Origin: Gemmatimonadota bacterium
Lineage (GTDB): Bacteria; Gemmatimonadota; Gemmatimonadetes; Gemmatimonadales; GWC2-71-9
NCBI GenBank assembly: GCA_003169895.1
Contig: PNAE01000013.1
Span: 1-64,000 of the forward strand
Reading direction: 5' to 3'
Length of the DNA stretch: 64,000 bases
The translations under genes and the position numbers were made by a program. Shown piece by piece: positions 34,096 through 45,994 of this stretch (position 1 is the stretch's first letter; each line of letters starts with the position of its first letter). The notes under the pieces were generated by a model. The model saw only the letters and a program-made list of their open reading frames with translations, ran no database searches and was not told the DNA's origin.

Positions 34096-34640
34096 CGCAC
34101 CCCGCCGGGAGTCTGTCCGGGAATCACGAAACCCTGTTTGCCGCGGCCTTTCGGCTGGGTCACCCTCACGTTCTTGAAACCTGGATCGGCCTCGAACGAT
34201 ACGCCCGACAGGTTCGCCTTGGGCGACGTCGACGTGAACGCGGTATCCGAGCTGATCCGGTTGCGGCTGCGGTCGTAGACGAGGTGCTCCGTCTTGAGTA
34301 CCCTGCCCTCCGCGCCGTGCGCGACAACGTGTCCACGAGCATCGAGACTCTGCTCGCGCATGCCGTAGATGCCCTTGTCCGCCGTGATGGTCGAGATCGT
34401 AGCACCGGTCGAGTCATAGGAGGTCACGGTCATGTTCTTGAGGTTGGCCACCTGCCGCGCCTGATACACCCAGGCGGATTCCGCCTGCACCCGCGAGGAC
34501 TTGATACCATCACGCGTGATGTCGAAGGTCATCGAGTCATAGACCTGGTCGGCGCTGTCGGCTGACACGACCCGGTGCGGTTCGACACCGCGATCCTGGC
34601 ACGCGGCGAGCAGCAGGATCGCCAGCAGTGCGAACCTCAT
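34092..34640 (-). CDS. lptC: LPS export protein LptC-like lipoprotein
   Basis: A 182-aa protein starting with a lipoprotein signal (LLAIL then LAAC, Cys14) instead of the membrane helix of E. coli LptC. The rest is a single OstA-type jellyroll (ADKGIYGMREQSLDARGHVV). It would hand LPS from LptBFG to the LptA-like protein encoded next. It overlaps kdsD and the lptA-like gene by 4 bases each. Confidence 0.82.
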   Translation of the reverse strand: MRFALLAILLLAACQDRGVEPHRVVSADSADQVYDSMTFDITRDGIKSSRVQAESAWVYQARQVANLKNMTVTSYDSTGATISTITADKGIYGMREQSLDARGHVVAHGAEGRVLKTEHLVYDRSRNRISSDTAFTSTSPKANLSGVSFEADPGFKNVRVTQPKGRGKQGFVIPGQTPGGVR

Positions 34641-35587
34641 CCGGCGCCCGCCCGGAGCAAGTCATGCAGGTGCAGGACGCCGACGATGCGCTCCGCGGCA
34701 TCGAGCACCGGTGCCGCCATGATGTTCGCCCGCTCGATCTGTCCCAGCGCGTGCGCGGCGAAATCGTCCGCATGCACGACCCGCGGCGTCCGGGTCATTA
34801 CACTCTCGACCGGCAGCCCGAGGTAATCCGGCGTCCGCTCGACGACGCGGGTGAGGTCCCCGGCGGTGATCACGCCCAGGAGCCGTCCGTCGGTCGCGAT
34901 GACCGCGATGCCGCGCCCGTGTGCCAGCGCCACCACGACCTGTTGCATCGTGGTCGCCGGCGTCAGGAGCCGATCGAGCGGGATCATCACGTCCCGGACC
35001 CGGAGCAGCAGCTTGCGGCCGATGCGCCCGCCCGGATGCAGCGCCGCGAAGTCCTCGCGGCGGAACCCCTTGCGTTCCAGCACCGCCATTGCGAGGGCGT
35101 CCCCCAGCGCGAGTGCCACCGCCGTGCTGGTTGTCGGGGCGAGGTCGTGCGGGCACGCCTCCTCGCGCACGCTCCCATCGAGCACGAAGCGCGCCGCCTT
35201 GCCCAGCGTCGACCCGGCGCAGCCGGTGATCGCGATGACCGGAACCTCCAACCGGATCAACGCGCCGAGCAGCCCGAACAGCTCCTCCGTTTCGCCGCTC
35301 TTGCTGAGCAGGATCGCCACGGAGTGGCGGTCGACCAGGCCAAGGTCACCGTGCAGCGACTCGATGGGATGCACGTAGCTCGCCGCCGTGCCGGTGGAGG
35401 TCAGTGTGGCGGCGATCTTCTGCGCGATGACGCCGGACTTGCCGATTCCGCTTACGATCACGCGACCACTGCTCGCCAGCAGGTCGACGGCGCCCACGAA
35501 CCCGTCGTCGACGCGCTCCGCCGCGGCGAGAATCGCCTCGCCTTCCAGGCGGAGCGTCCGCCGCGCCGTGGCGATCGCGTCGGTCAC
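34637..35587 (-). CDS. kdsD: Arabinose-5-phosphate isomerase (KpsF/GutQ family)
   Basis: A 316-aa enzyme converting ribulose-5-P to arabinose-5-P, first step of Kdo synthesis. SIS domain with SGIGKSGVIAQKIAATL (46-62) and LSKSGETEEL (94-103), conserved HPIESLHGDLG, then two CBS domains (about 205-316). The frame extends upstream, but GTG 35587 overlaps the kdsC stop (GTGA), giving normal length. Confidence 0.93.
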   Translation of the reverse strand: MTDAIATARRTLRLEGEAILAAAERVDDGFVGAVDLLASSGRVIVSGIGKSGVIAQKIAATLTSTGTAASYVHPIESLHGDLGLVDRHSVAILLSKSGETEELFGLLGALIRLEVPVIAITGCAGSTLGKAARFVLDGSVREEACPHDLAPTTSTAVALALGDALAMAVLERKGFRREDFAALHPGGRIGRKLLLRVRDVMIPLDRLLTPATTMQQVVVALAHGRGIAVIATDGRLLGVITAGDLTRVVERTPDYLGLPVESVMTRTPRVVHADDFAAHALGQIERANIMAAPVLDAAERIVGVLHLHDLLRAGAG

Positions 35588-36127
35588 GCGCGTTGCCGTT
35601 CGCCCGCAAAGAACCGCGCGACCGCGGCATCGAACTCGCCGCGCGATCGGAGCAGTCGATCGATCACTTCCCGCACCGCGCCGTGCCCGCCGCGGGCTTC
35701 CGTGACATAGCGGCAGGCCGTCTTGACCTCCGGGCGGGCGTTCGCAACGGCGATCGGCAGCGCCACTCGCTGCAAAACGGGCAGGTCGGGAATATCGTCG
35801 CCGACAAAGGCGACTTCGTCCCACGCGATCTGCTTCTCCGTGAGTACCGCCTCGAATGCCGGCACCTTGCGGTCCGGTGCAACTGTGATGACGGTCGTCA
35901 CGTTGAGCTCCTCGGCGCGCAGCGACGTGGACGACGACGCCCGCCCCGTCACCCACGCGACCTCGATTCCGGCGCCGCGCAGTAACCGAATGCCAAATCC
36001 ATCCTGGATGTCGAAGCGCTTGAGTTCGGTCTTCGCGCCATCGATCTCACCGAGCCAGGCGTCGTTCGCGGTGAGCACCCCGTCAACATCGAGCCCGAGG
36101 AGTCGGATTCGGCGCGAAATCGTCGCA

Positions 36128-36141
<14 letters not shown>
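35584..36141 (-). CDS. kdsC: 3-deoxy-D-manno-octulosonate-8-phosphate phosphatase
   Basis: A 185-aa HAD phosphatase. Motif I is LLGLDVDGVLT with Asp18 and Asp20; KRFDIQDGFGIRLL, WVTGRASSSTSLRAEEL and VGDDIPDLPVL follow, all characteristic of the tetrameric KdsC type without a cap domain. The start at 36141 overlaps the end of kdsA by 14 bases. It releases Kdo from Kdo-8-phosphate. Confidence 0.93.
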
Positions 36142-39353
<3,212 letters not shown>

Positions 39354-39358
39354 GATAC

Positions 39359-39387
39359 AAACTATCTGGTGGACGGCCGCCTGTCAA
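39359..39387 (-). promoter_or_regulatory. Sigma-70-type promoter of the kdsB operon
   Basis: On the minus strand a perfect -35 TTGACA (39382-39387) is followed after 17 bases by TAGTTT (39359-39364) as -10, and 5 bases later by the GTG start of kdsB. Transcription would begin at the start codon. Confidence 0.55.
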
Positions 39388-39450
39388 AATGCGTGCCGGA
39401 CCCGATCCGAGTGACCTAACCCCTTGACAAGTAACTGATTAGAGAGGCAT

Positions 39451-39484
39451 GAACGGTGAAAGGAGGCACCCCCTTTCACCGTTC
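39451..39484 (-). terminator. Terminator of the mqn-trpG operon
   Basis: A perfect 13-bp stem (39451-39463 with 39472-39484) with an 8-base loop overlaps the TGA of the glutamine amidotransferase gene. There is no long T-run. It separates the mqnE-trpG operon from the kdsB promoter. Confidence 0.75.
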
Positions 39485-40094
39485 ACGCATTTTCAGCAGC
39501 GCCGCTTTCCATCCCCGCCAACTCCAGGAAGTTGATCAAGAGCTGCTTCCCCGCCGCCGTCCCGACCGACTCCGGGTGGAACTGAACCCCCCACACCGGG
39601 TACTGGTTGTGGCGCAGCGCCATGATTTCCTCGCCGCGCGCACGATCGCCGGACCACGCGGTCACCGAGAGCTCGGCCGGCAGGGCCTCGGGCGCGACGA
39701 TGAGGGAGTGATACCGCGTGGCCCGCAGTGGCGAAGGAATGCCGGCAAAGAGCGGATCGCCGGCGTGAACCACGTCCGTCATCTTCCCGTGCATCTGGCG
39801 GTCGGCCCGGACCACGCGCCCGCCGAACGCTTCGGCGATGGCCTGGTGCCCGAGGCAGACGCCCAGGACCGGGGTGCCGTCCGTCGCCGCCGCCCGGATC
39901 AGGTCGATCGAGATGCCGGCCTTGCCCGGAGTGCCTGGACCGGGCGAGACGATGATTGCCTTCGGCCGGAGCGCGATCGCGTCGGCGACCGTGATGCGAT
40001 CGTTGCGCACCACCTCCGGCTCGGTACCGAGCTCGCCGAGGTATTGCACCAGGTTGAATGTGAACGAATCGTAGTTGTCGAGAACCAGGAGCAT
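39483..40094 (-). CDS. Anthranilate / aminodeoxychorismate synthase glutaminase subunit
   Basis: A 203-aa class I glutamine amidotransferase of the TrpG/PabA type supplying ammonia for anthranilate or 4-amino-4-deoxychorismate. LDNYDSFTFNLVQYL at 5-19, catalytic Cys80 in GVCLGHQ, His173 and Glu175 in FHPESVGT. TrpG and PabA cannot be told apart here and one protein may serve both. No large synthase subunit lies nearby. It is the last gene of the operon, 6 bases after xer. Confidence 0.93.
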   Translation of the reverse strand: MLLVLDNYDSFTFNLVQYLGELGTEPEVVRNDRITVADAIALRPKAIIVSPGPGTPGKAGISIDLIRAAATDGTPVLGVCLGHQAIAEAFGGRVVRADRQMHGKMTDVVHAGDPLFAGIPSPLRATRYHSLIVAPEALPAELSVTAWSGDRARGEEIMALRHNQYPVWGVQFHPESVGTAAGKQLLINFLELAGMESGAAENA

Positions 40095-40100
40095 CGTCAG

Positions 40101-41006
40101 TCAGGCGCGGGGGTGAAAACGGTGATGCACGGTTCGAAGGTAGTCCCGATCGACGTGGGTGTAGATCTGTGTCGTGGACAGGTCGGCGTGCCCGAGCATC
40201 TCCTGAACGGCCCGCAGGTCGGCGCCGCCCTCGAGCAGATGCGTGGCGAACGAGTGCCGCAGGGTATGGGGCGTCACGCGCTTGTCGATCCCGGCCTGGC
40301 GTGAACGCTTCTTGACGATCCCCCACGCCCCGACGCGAGACAACGGGTCACCGCGCGCGTTGAGCAGGAGCTTGCCCCTGGACGCGCCGCGGTCAAGCAC
40401 CGGACGGATCGTGTGCAGGTAGACCGACACTGCGGACACCACCGTCCGGCCGATCGGGACCAGTCGTTCCTTCTTGCCCTTGCCGAAGGCACGAACCAGC
40501 CCGTCGCCGATCAGCAGGTCGGCGAGCCCAAGGTCGCAGAGCTCCGACACGCGGAGGCCTGCGCCGTACGCCAGCTCCAGGAGCGCCCGGTCGCGCCAAG
40601 CGAGCGCTTCTTCCACGCGAGGCGCTTCGAGCAGGCGATTCATTTCCTCCACCGATAATACGTCGGGCAGCGTCCGCCAGCGCTTGGGTGTCTCGAGCCG
40701 ATCACTGGGATCGCGCTCCACGAGTCCTTCCGCCATGAGGAAGCTGAACCAGGTTCGCACGGCCGAAATATTGCGCCGAATGGTCGCGCCGCTAAGGCCA
40801 AGATCCTTGAGGAGGAAGACGAACTCGCGAAGCAGCGGTGTGGTGATCAGGCGCGGATCGCGCACGCCCTTGCTGGCCGCGAACTCCGAAAGCCGCTGCA
40901 AGTCGCGCTCGTAGGCCATGATGGTGTTGTCGCTGTGCCCCGCTTCGAGCGACAAGTAGTCCCGGAAGGCCGGAAGGTGAAACGCGGCGGCGAGGTCCGC
41001 TGTCAT
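40101..41006 (-). CDS. XerC/XerD-type tyrosine recombinase
   Basis: A 301-aa site-specific recombinase with the full catalytic set: Arg152 (GLRVSELCDL), Lys176 (GKGKKERLVP), His247 and Arg250 (TPHTLRHSFA), His273 (LGHADLSTTQ) and Tyr282 (QIYTHV). The N-terminal SAM-like core-binding domain spans 10-95. Length is that of XerC/XerD rather than phage integrases. With dif at 23308 in the same window it is almost surely the dimer-resolution enzyme; whether it is XerC or XerD is not decided by sequence reading (the gene nearest in style is XerD). Confidence 0.92.
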   Translation of the reverse strand: MTADLAAAFHLPAFRDYLSLEAGHSDNTIMAYERDLQRLSEFAASKGVRDPRLITTPLLREFVFLLKDLGLSGATIRRNISAVRTWFSFLMAEGLVERDPSDRLETPKRWRTLPDVLSVEEMNRLLEAPRVEEALAWRDRALLELAYGAGLRVSELCDLGLADLLIGDGLVRAFGKGKKERLVPIGRTVVSAVSVYLHTIRPVLDRGASRGKLLLNARGDPLSRVGAWGIVKKRSRQAGIDKRVTPHTLRHSFATHLLEGGADLRAVQEMLGHADLSTTQIYTHVDRDYLRTVHHRFHPRA

Positions 41007-41013
41007 TCCTTGC

Positions 41014-41535
41014 CTACGGTTGGGACGGTGACAGTCCCTCGGTCACGGGTTCCTCTTCGACTCCCGGCACCAAGGTGACGACGGCAAACACGGCGATTCC
41101 CTCCGCCCTGCCAATGAACCCCATCCCTTCGTTGGTCTTCGCCTTGATCGATACCGCGTTGGCAGCGACGTCGAGGGCCTGCGCCAGCCGCACCCGCATC
41201 GCGTCGATGTGCGGGGCGAGCTTCGGCGCCTCCGCGATGACGGTGACGTCGGCCTGGTGCAGCGTCCATCCTTCGCCATGGACGCGCTGGTGTATGTCAG
41301 CCAGTAATGCCATGGAGTCCGCGTTCTTGTAGGCGGGATCAGTGTTCGGGAACAGGCGGCCGATATCGCCGAGGTTCACCGCACCAAGCATCGCGTCGCC
41401 GACCGCATGCGCAATGGCGTCGGCGTCGGAGTGGCCGGCCAGCCCGCGCGGATACGGTACGTGCACGCCGCCGAGGACGAGGGGACGGCCGCTCGCGAAC
41501 CGGTGCGAGTCGAAGCCGATCCCCACGCGGATCAT
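41014..41535 (-). CDS. ispF: 2-C-methyl-D-erythritol 2,4-cyclodiphosphate synthase
   Basis: A 173-aa zinc enzyme of the non-mevalonate isoprenoid route. GIGFDSHRF (Asp9, His11), GHSDADAIAHAVGDA (His zinc ligand), DIGRLFPNTDPAYKNADS and KAKTNEGMGFIGR are complete. Standing among menaquinone genes it links side-chain precursor supply to quinone synthesis. 4-base overlap with mqnC. Confidence 0.95.
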   Translation of the reverse strand: MIRVGIGFDSHRFASGRPLVLGGVHVPYPRGLAGHSDADAIAHAVGDAMLGAVNLGDIGRLFPNTDPAYKNADSMALLADIHQRVHGEGWTLHQADVTVIAEAPKLAPHIDAMRVRLAQALDVAANAVSIKAKTNEGMGFIGRAEGIAVFAVVTLVPGVEEEPVTEGLSPSQP

Positions 41536-42596
41536 GCGACCGCCGCCAGCGGTTCGTCGACCATCGAGTAGTCCTGCCGGCGCCGCCGAGGCCGGTAACC
41601 GGCGTCGCGAATGGCGCGCTCCATTTCCCCGATGGTCGCACGATGTGTGGTGCCGGCGGCGGATACCACGTTCTCTTCCATCATCAGTGAGCCGAAGTCA
41701 TTGGCGCCGAATCGCAGCGCCACCTGGCCCACCTTGAGGCCCATGGTAACCCAGCTCGATTGCAGGTTGGGCACGTTGGTGCAGATGATGCGTGCCATCG
41801 CCAGCGTGCGGAGGTAGGTCACCGAGTCGGTCTTGACCCGGTCGCTCATCCCGGGCGTGCCTTCCGGCTGCAGCGGCCAGCAGATGAACGCAGTGAACCC
41901 ACCGGTGCGTGCCTGCAGTTCGCGCACCCGGAACAGGTGTTCGATCCGGTCCGCCTGGCTCTCGCCCAGCCCATACATCATCGTCACCGATGTCTTCATC
42001 CCCTGGCGATGGGCTTCTTCCTGCACGCCAAGCCATTCCTCGGTCTGTGCCTTCTTCCTGGCCACGCGCTGGCGCACGGCGTCGACCAGGATTTCGCCAC
42101 CACCGCCGGGAATCGAGTCGAGCCCTGCCTCGCGCAGTTGGCGCACAACGTCGGACACCGGCAGCCGGAACCGCTCCGAAAAGAACACCACCTCGGAGGG
42201 CGAAAATCCGTGGATGTGAATCGGATGATGCCGCTTGATGTAGCGCATCAACTCCAGGTACCAGTCGAACGGAATGTACGGATTGTGGCCGCCCTGCAGC
42301 AGGATCTGCATGCCGCCAAGGGCCTTGCATTCGTCGATCTTGGCGCCGATCTGCTCGAACGAAAGGACGTACCCGCTGGCGTCCTTCGGTCGCCGGTAGA
42401 ACGCGCAGAACTGGCAATCCGCAACACATACGTTGGTGTAGTTGATGTTCCGATCGATGATGTAGGTGACCATCTCGTCGGGGTGCTGACGATAGCGCTC
42501 CCGTTCGGCCAGCGCGCCAAGTTCCAGGAGGGGGGCGTTGTCATACATCTCGAGGTAATCGCGGAATTCCGCGCTGTCGCGGTCGACACTCATCAT
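41532..42596 (-). CDS. mqnC: Cyclic dehypoxanthinyl futalosine synthase
   Basis: A 354-aa radical SAM enzyme that cyclises dehypoxanthine futalosine in the futalosine menaquinone pathway. The cluster motif CVADCQFC places Cys57, Cys61 and Cys64; QILLQGGHNPYIPFDWYLEL, FSPSEVVFFSE and LDSIPGGGGEILVD are typical. The ATG at 42596 overlaps the mqnA stop (TGATG). Confidence 0.93.
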   Translation of the reverse strand: MMSVDRDSAEFRDYLEMYDNAPLLELGALAERERYRQHPDEMVTYIIDRNINYTNVCVADCQFCAFYRRPKDASGYVLSFEQIGAKIDECKALGGMQILLQGGHNPYIPFDWYLELMRYIKRHHPIHIHGFSPSEVVFFSERFRLPVSDVVRQLREAGLDSIPGGGGEILVDAVRQRVARKKAQTEEWLGVQEEAHRQGMKTSVTMMYGLGESQADRIEHLFRVRELQARTGGFTAFICWPLQPEGTPGMSDRVKTDSVTYLRTLAMARIICTNVPNLQSSWVTMGLKVGQVALRFGANDFGSLMMEENVVSAAGTTHRATIGEMERAIRDAGYRPRRRRQDYSMVDEPLAAVA

Positions 42597-43417
42597 CAAG
42601 CCGCCGTGAGGAAGGTGAGCGACCCATCCGGCACCAGCCCGTCCGTGGCGAGTCGCCCGAGGAACTCCGTCAGTCCCGCCAGGTGCCGGTAGGACAGCTC
42701 GTAGTCGAGGTCGCCGAGATACGCGCGGCAGGTGGCCCGGGGGATGCCGGTCCGGCTGGCCGCTTCATCGGCAATCAGGTCGAGGTGCGCGACACCCCAG
42801 GCGCGTGACTGCAGCAGCCGGTCATGCAACCGCAACGCCTCCCCGCGATCCGCGTCGCGCCGCGCCGCCCACACCGCGAACACAAACGGCAATCCGGTCC
42901 ACCGTTTCCAGGCCGCGCCCAGATCCTCGAAGACCGGATAAATGCCGCTGGCGCGCAGGTGAAGTGCCGCGTCACCGATCACGAGGACCGCATCGTGCGG
43001 CAGGCCTTCCAGCGCCACCAGGTCGCTCGCCTCGGCGCGGGCCGTGACATAGCTCGGGCTCACCCGCCACACGTGTCGACAGAGCAGTTCCAGCAACAGA
43101 TGCGACGTGCGCGACGACGCGGTGCGCAGGACCGTTGCACCGTCCAGTTCGGTGACGGGCCGCTTGCTGAACAACGCGACGCTGTGCACGGCGCCATCGC
43201 AGGAAATGGCCAGGTGCGGCAGCAAGTGGTACAAGGCGGCGTCTCGGGCATACTCGACGGCAGAGACGACACTCAAATCAAGCTCGCCGGCGGCGAGGAG
43301 GTCGTTGAGTTCAGCCGCAGTCGCCGATACCACGGATTCCGGCGGCTGGATGATGCCGCGATCCATCGCGGCGTTCACCGGCGCGGCGTTGATCCACGGG
43401 ATCCGCCCCAGCCTCAT
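42596..43417 (-). CDS. mqnA: Chorismate dehydratase
   Basis: A 273-aa protein of the MqnA/MqnD periplasmic-binding-protein fold; MqnA turns chorismate into 3-enolpyruvoyl-benzoate. RLGRIPWINAAPVN at 2-15, LDLSVVSAVEYARD, VRTASSRTSHLLLELL and DAVLVIGDAAL match MqnA. MqnA rather than MqnD is chosen for its length, its INAAP start and its place between mqnE and mqnC. Confidence 0.9.
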   Translation of the reverse strand: MRLGRIPWINAAPVNAAMDRGIIQPPESVVSATAAELNDLLAAGELDLSVVSAVEYARDAALYHLLPHLAISCDGAVHSVALFSKRPVTELDGATVLRTASSRTSHLLLELLCRHVWRVSPSYVTARAEASDLVALEGLPHDAVLVIGDAALHLRASGIYPVFEDLGAAWKRWTGLPFVFAVWAARRDADRGEALRLHDRLLQSRAWGVAHLDLIADEAASRTGIPRATCRAYLGDLDYELSYRHLAGLTEFLGRLATDGLVPDGSLTFLTAA

Positions 43418-44634
43418 GCGGCGTGCACCACCGGGAGCGACGGACGACTGTCGCCGCCCTGCAGCAGGTCCAGATGGGAGAAATCGCTGCGGATGGCCTG
43501 GTACAGCGAGTCCCGCTCCACCGGCGTCTTGCCAGCATCACGGATCAGCGCGACAAGCCCCTCGTACGGCATGTGCATGTCGGTGCGCGCGCCGGCTTCG
43601 TGGTACACGCGTTCAAACACCACGGTGCCTTCCACGTCATCGCATCCGAACGCGAGCGCGATCTGCGAGAGGAACGGCGTCACCATCGGCCAGTGCGTCT
43701 TGACATGCGGAATCGAGTCAAGAAAGAGGCGACCGATCGCGATGTTCTTCAGGTCCTCGTATCCGGTCGTCGCGGTGCCGACCCGGCCCAGCTGCTCCCC
43801 GAGCTCATTGTGTTCGGTGTGATACGCCAGCGGGATGTAGGTTAGGAAGCCACCGGTTTCGTCCTGCAGGTCGCGCAGCATCGCAAGGTGTTCGATGCGA
43901 TCCTCGGCAGTCTCGACATGCCCGTACAACATGGTGCAATTGGTCGGAATACCGAGCGCGTGCGCCTCACGGTGAACGGCGATCCACTCGGTCCCGGTGA
44001 GTTTTCTCTCCGCAATCGTGGCGCGCACCGCGGTGGAGAATACCTCGGCTCCACCGCCCGGTAGCGAGGTCAGCCCAGCCTCCTTGAGGGCCAGGAGGGT
44101 CTCGCGGACGGTGGACTTCTCGATCCGCGCCAGATGCGCGATTTCCACCGCCGTCAGCGCCTTGATGTGCACGTCCGGATGGCGCTGCCTGAGGCCGCGG
44201 ATCATGTCGGTGTAATAGCTGAGCCGCAGCTTGGGATGCAATCCGCCGACGATGTGAAACTCGCGAGTCGGCGAACCGGTCGCCTGCGCCGCTTCGTGAT
44301 ACACCTCCTCCAGCGTCCGCGTGTAATGCCCTTCCTCCTTTGGCATCCTGGCGAAGGAGCAGAAGGTGCAGGTATTGCGGAGGATGCAGACGTTGGTCGG
44401 GTTGATGTGCTGATTGGCGGAGAAGAACACCCGGTCGCCGTTCCGGCGCCGGTTGGCGAAATCGGCAAGCGTGCCGAGCCCGATCAGGTCACTGGTGGCG
44501 TACAGGGAGCGGGCATCGGCCGCATCGAGCCGGCGGCCTTCGGCCACGCGCTCACCGATCGGTCGGAGGGCCGGGTCGCGGATCCGGTCGACCGCCAACG
44601 GAGCAGTCGAAGAGACGGACGGTTCAGGTGCCAT
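43414..44634 (-). CDS. mqnE: Aminofutalosine synthase
   Basis: A 406-aa radical SAM enzyme joining 3-enolpyruvoyl-benzoate to the SAM adenosyl part. NQHINPTNVCILRNTCTFCS places cysteines at 83, 89 and 92, that is C-x5-C-x2-C, wider than the usual C-x3-C-x2-C; this should be noted if the cluster site is modelled. EFHIVGGLHPKL, LTSLPGGGAEVFS and ATTGYEDLKNIAIGRLFLD are as in the family. It is first of the mqnE-A-C-ispF-xer-trpG operon. A duplicate of its 5' end survives at 51160-51314. Confidence 0.93.
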   Translation of the reverse strand: MAPEPSVSSTAPLAVDRIRDPALRPIGERVAEGRRLDAADARSLYATSDLIGLGTLADFANRRRNGDRVFFSANQHINPTNVCILRNTCTFCSFARMPKEEGHYTRTLEEVYHEAAQATGSPTREFHIVGGLHPKLRLSYYTDMIRGLRQRHPDVHIKALTAVEIAHLARIEKSTVRETLLALKEAGLTSLPGGGAEVFSTAVRATIAERKLTGTEWIAVHREAHALGIPTNCTMLYGHVETAEDRIEHLAMLRDLQDETGGFLTYIPLAYHTEHNELGEQLGRVGTATTGYEDLKNIAIGRLFLDSIPHVKTHWPMVTPFLSQIALAFGCDDVEGTVVFERVYHEAGARTDMHMPYEGLVALIRDAGKTPVERDSLYQAIRSDFSHLDLLQGGDSRPSLPVVHAA

Positions 44635-44761
44635 GACGGAAATCTACTGGCGAGCGGCGGCGGAAGGTACGGTCCGACGATCCCGTTGACCGCCGGACAT
44701 CGCGAAACGGGCGCACGCAAGCTGGCCTTGGGCGAGGTTTATCCCCATTATAGGCACATTG

Positions 44762-45994
44762 ATGCCGACGCCGTCACTTATCCCGCTGCCACCCCTCACC
44801 GGCGATCCGGTGTCGGTCGGCGATCGCGCCGAGATCTCGATCGGGCCGGAACCGGCGGGCCAGACCGGACTCAACCCGCCCGGCATCGACGTGCACCGCG
44901 CCGAGTTGCAGCGCCGCGACACCGGATGGTGGATTCTCCCGGGACATGCCTCGGTCAAACTCAACGGCAAGCCAGTCGGGGAACCGCTTCGGTTGCGCGA
45001 CCGCGATCAGATCGAGGTGGCGCCCGGCCACGCATACGAGTTCGCCAGCGGCGAAAAGCGCACCCGCCGGATGGAATCGATGGCCGACATGGTCGTCCAT
45101 CCGCGGAAGCGCCGCAACCGGCGGCTCCCCGGACCGGCTCGGAACGTCTCCGTGGCCGCGCTGGCCACCGTAGTCATCGCAGTGTTGCTGGTGGCAGGCG
45201 CCGCCGCGGTCGTCTGGTACGGGACCTTTCGCGCCACCAAATCCATCGTCGTCCTCAACGACCGCCAGGCGACGGAACTCGACAGCCTGCTCATCGTCGC
45301 CTACGACCACGTGGAGCGCGGCGGTACCCTGCTCGAGTTGGGCCTCGGTGACGGCGCCCTGGACGAGTTCGCCCGCGCGGTGAACACCCTCGCGCTGAGC
45401 GACCTGCGCAATCACCCCCAGGTCAAGCCGCGCATCGAAGCACTCGAAGCGTCGGTCGCGAGCATCTACCGCGAACGCAGCCTGAAGGTCCCGGAGAACT
45501 ACGCCAACGCCACCTCGCCGCTCACCGCCGACCAGTTGAAGACTGCTTCACTCTCGGTGACGCAGTTCGCGGCGCAGTTCGCGCTGATGGCCGCGGCCTT
45601 CCAGTCCCGGTTCGGTCATGAAATCGTCGTCTCCGGCCGCGACCATGCCGAGCATGTGGCATTGTACGGGAAGGGTGGCGCGATGGACCTGAGCATCAAG
45701 ACGATGAAGTCCAATGAGGTTGGCTTCATCATCGACCAAGGGCACGCTCGCCATATCCGGGTGAAGGACTTTTCGCAGGACAGCGTCCTGCGGCGGGAGG
45801 TGCAGGCGGCGGTCAAGGCCGGCCTGCTGTTCGAGGCGGGCACCGGATTGCACCTGCACATCGATCGCTTCGCCAACCGGCGCGACCGTTGGACGACGCT
45901 GCGCACTGCGCCATCAGGCGAAACAGCGCGCCAACTCGTCGAGCGTGGGCCGCTGCCGGGGATCACTGCTGAGCGCCGCCGCCAGGCATTCTGA
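44762..45994 (+). CDS. FHA-like / single-TM / M15-peptidase-like protein, copy 1
   Basis: A 410-aa type II-like membrane protein. Residues 15-95 look like a degenerate FHA fold (strand pattern WWILPGHASVKLNGKPVGEP) facing the cytoplasm; a basic stretch RKRRNRRL precedes a single helix at 129-153; a helical linker (160-270) follows, then a periplasmic domain like peptidase M15/DD-peptidase (SGRDHAEHVALYGKGGAMDL at 291-310, GLHLHIDRF at 362-370). Possible zinc ligands are His295/298, Asp309 and His364/366, but the canonical H-x2-G-x-A-x-D has Tyr302 at the His place. Copy 2 is at 51737. ATG 44762 used; TATAGG upstream may be a -10. Its end overlaps the convergent kinase gene by 81 bases. Confidence 0.7.
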   Translation: MPTPSLIPLPPLTGDPVSVGDRAEISIGPEPAGQTGLNPPGIDVHRAELQRRDTGWWILPGHASVKLNGKPVGEPLRLRDRDQIEVAPGHAYEFASGEKRTRRMESMADMVVHPRKRRNRRLPGPARNVSVAALATVVIAVLLVAGAAAVVWYGTFRATKSIVVLNDRQATELDSLLIVAYDHVERGGTLLELGLGDGALDEFARAVNTLALSDLRNHPQVKPRIEALEASVASIYRERSLKVPENYANATSPLTADQLKTASLSVTQFAAQFALMAAAFQSRFGHEIVVSGRDHAEHVALYGKGGAMDLSIKTMKSNEVGFIIDQGHARHIRVKDFSQDSVLRREVQAAVKAGLLFEAGTGLHLHIDRFANRRDRWTTLRTAPSGETARQLVERGPLPGITAERRRQAF

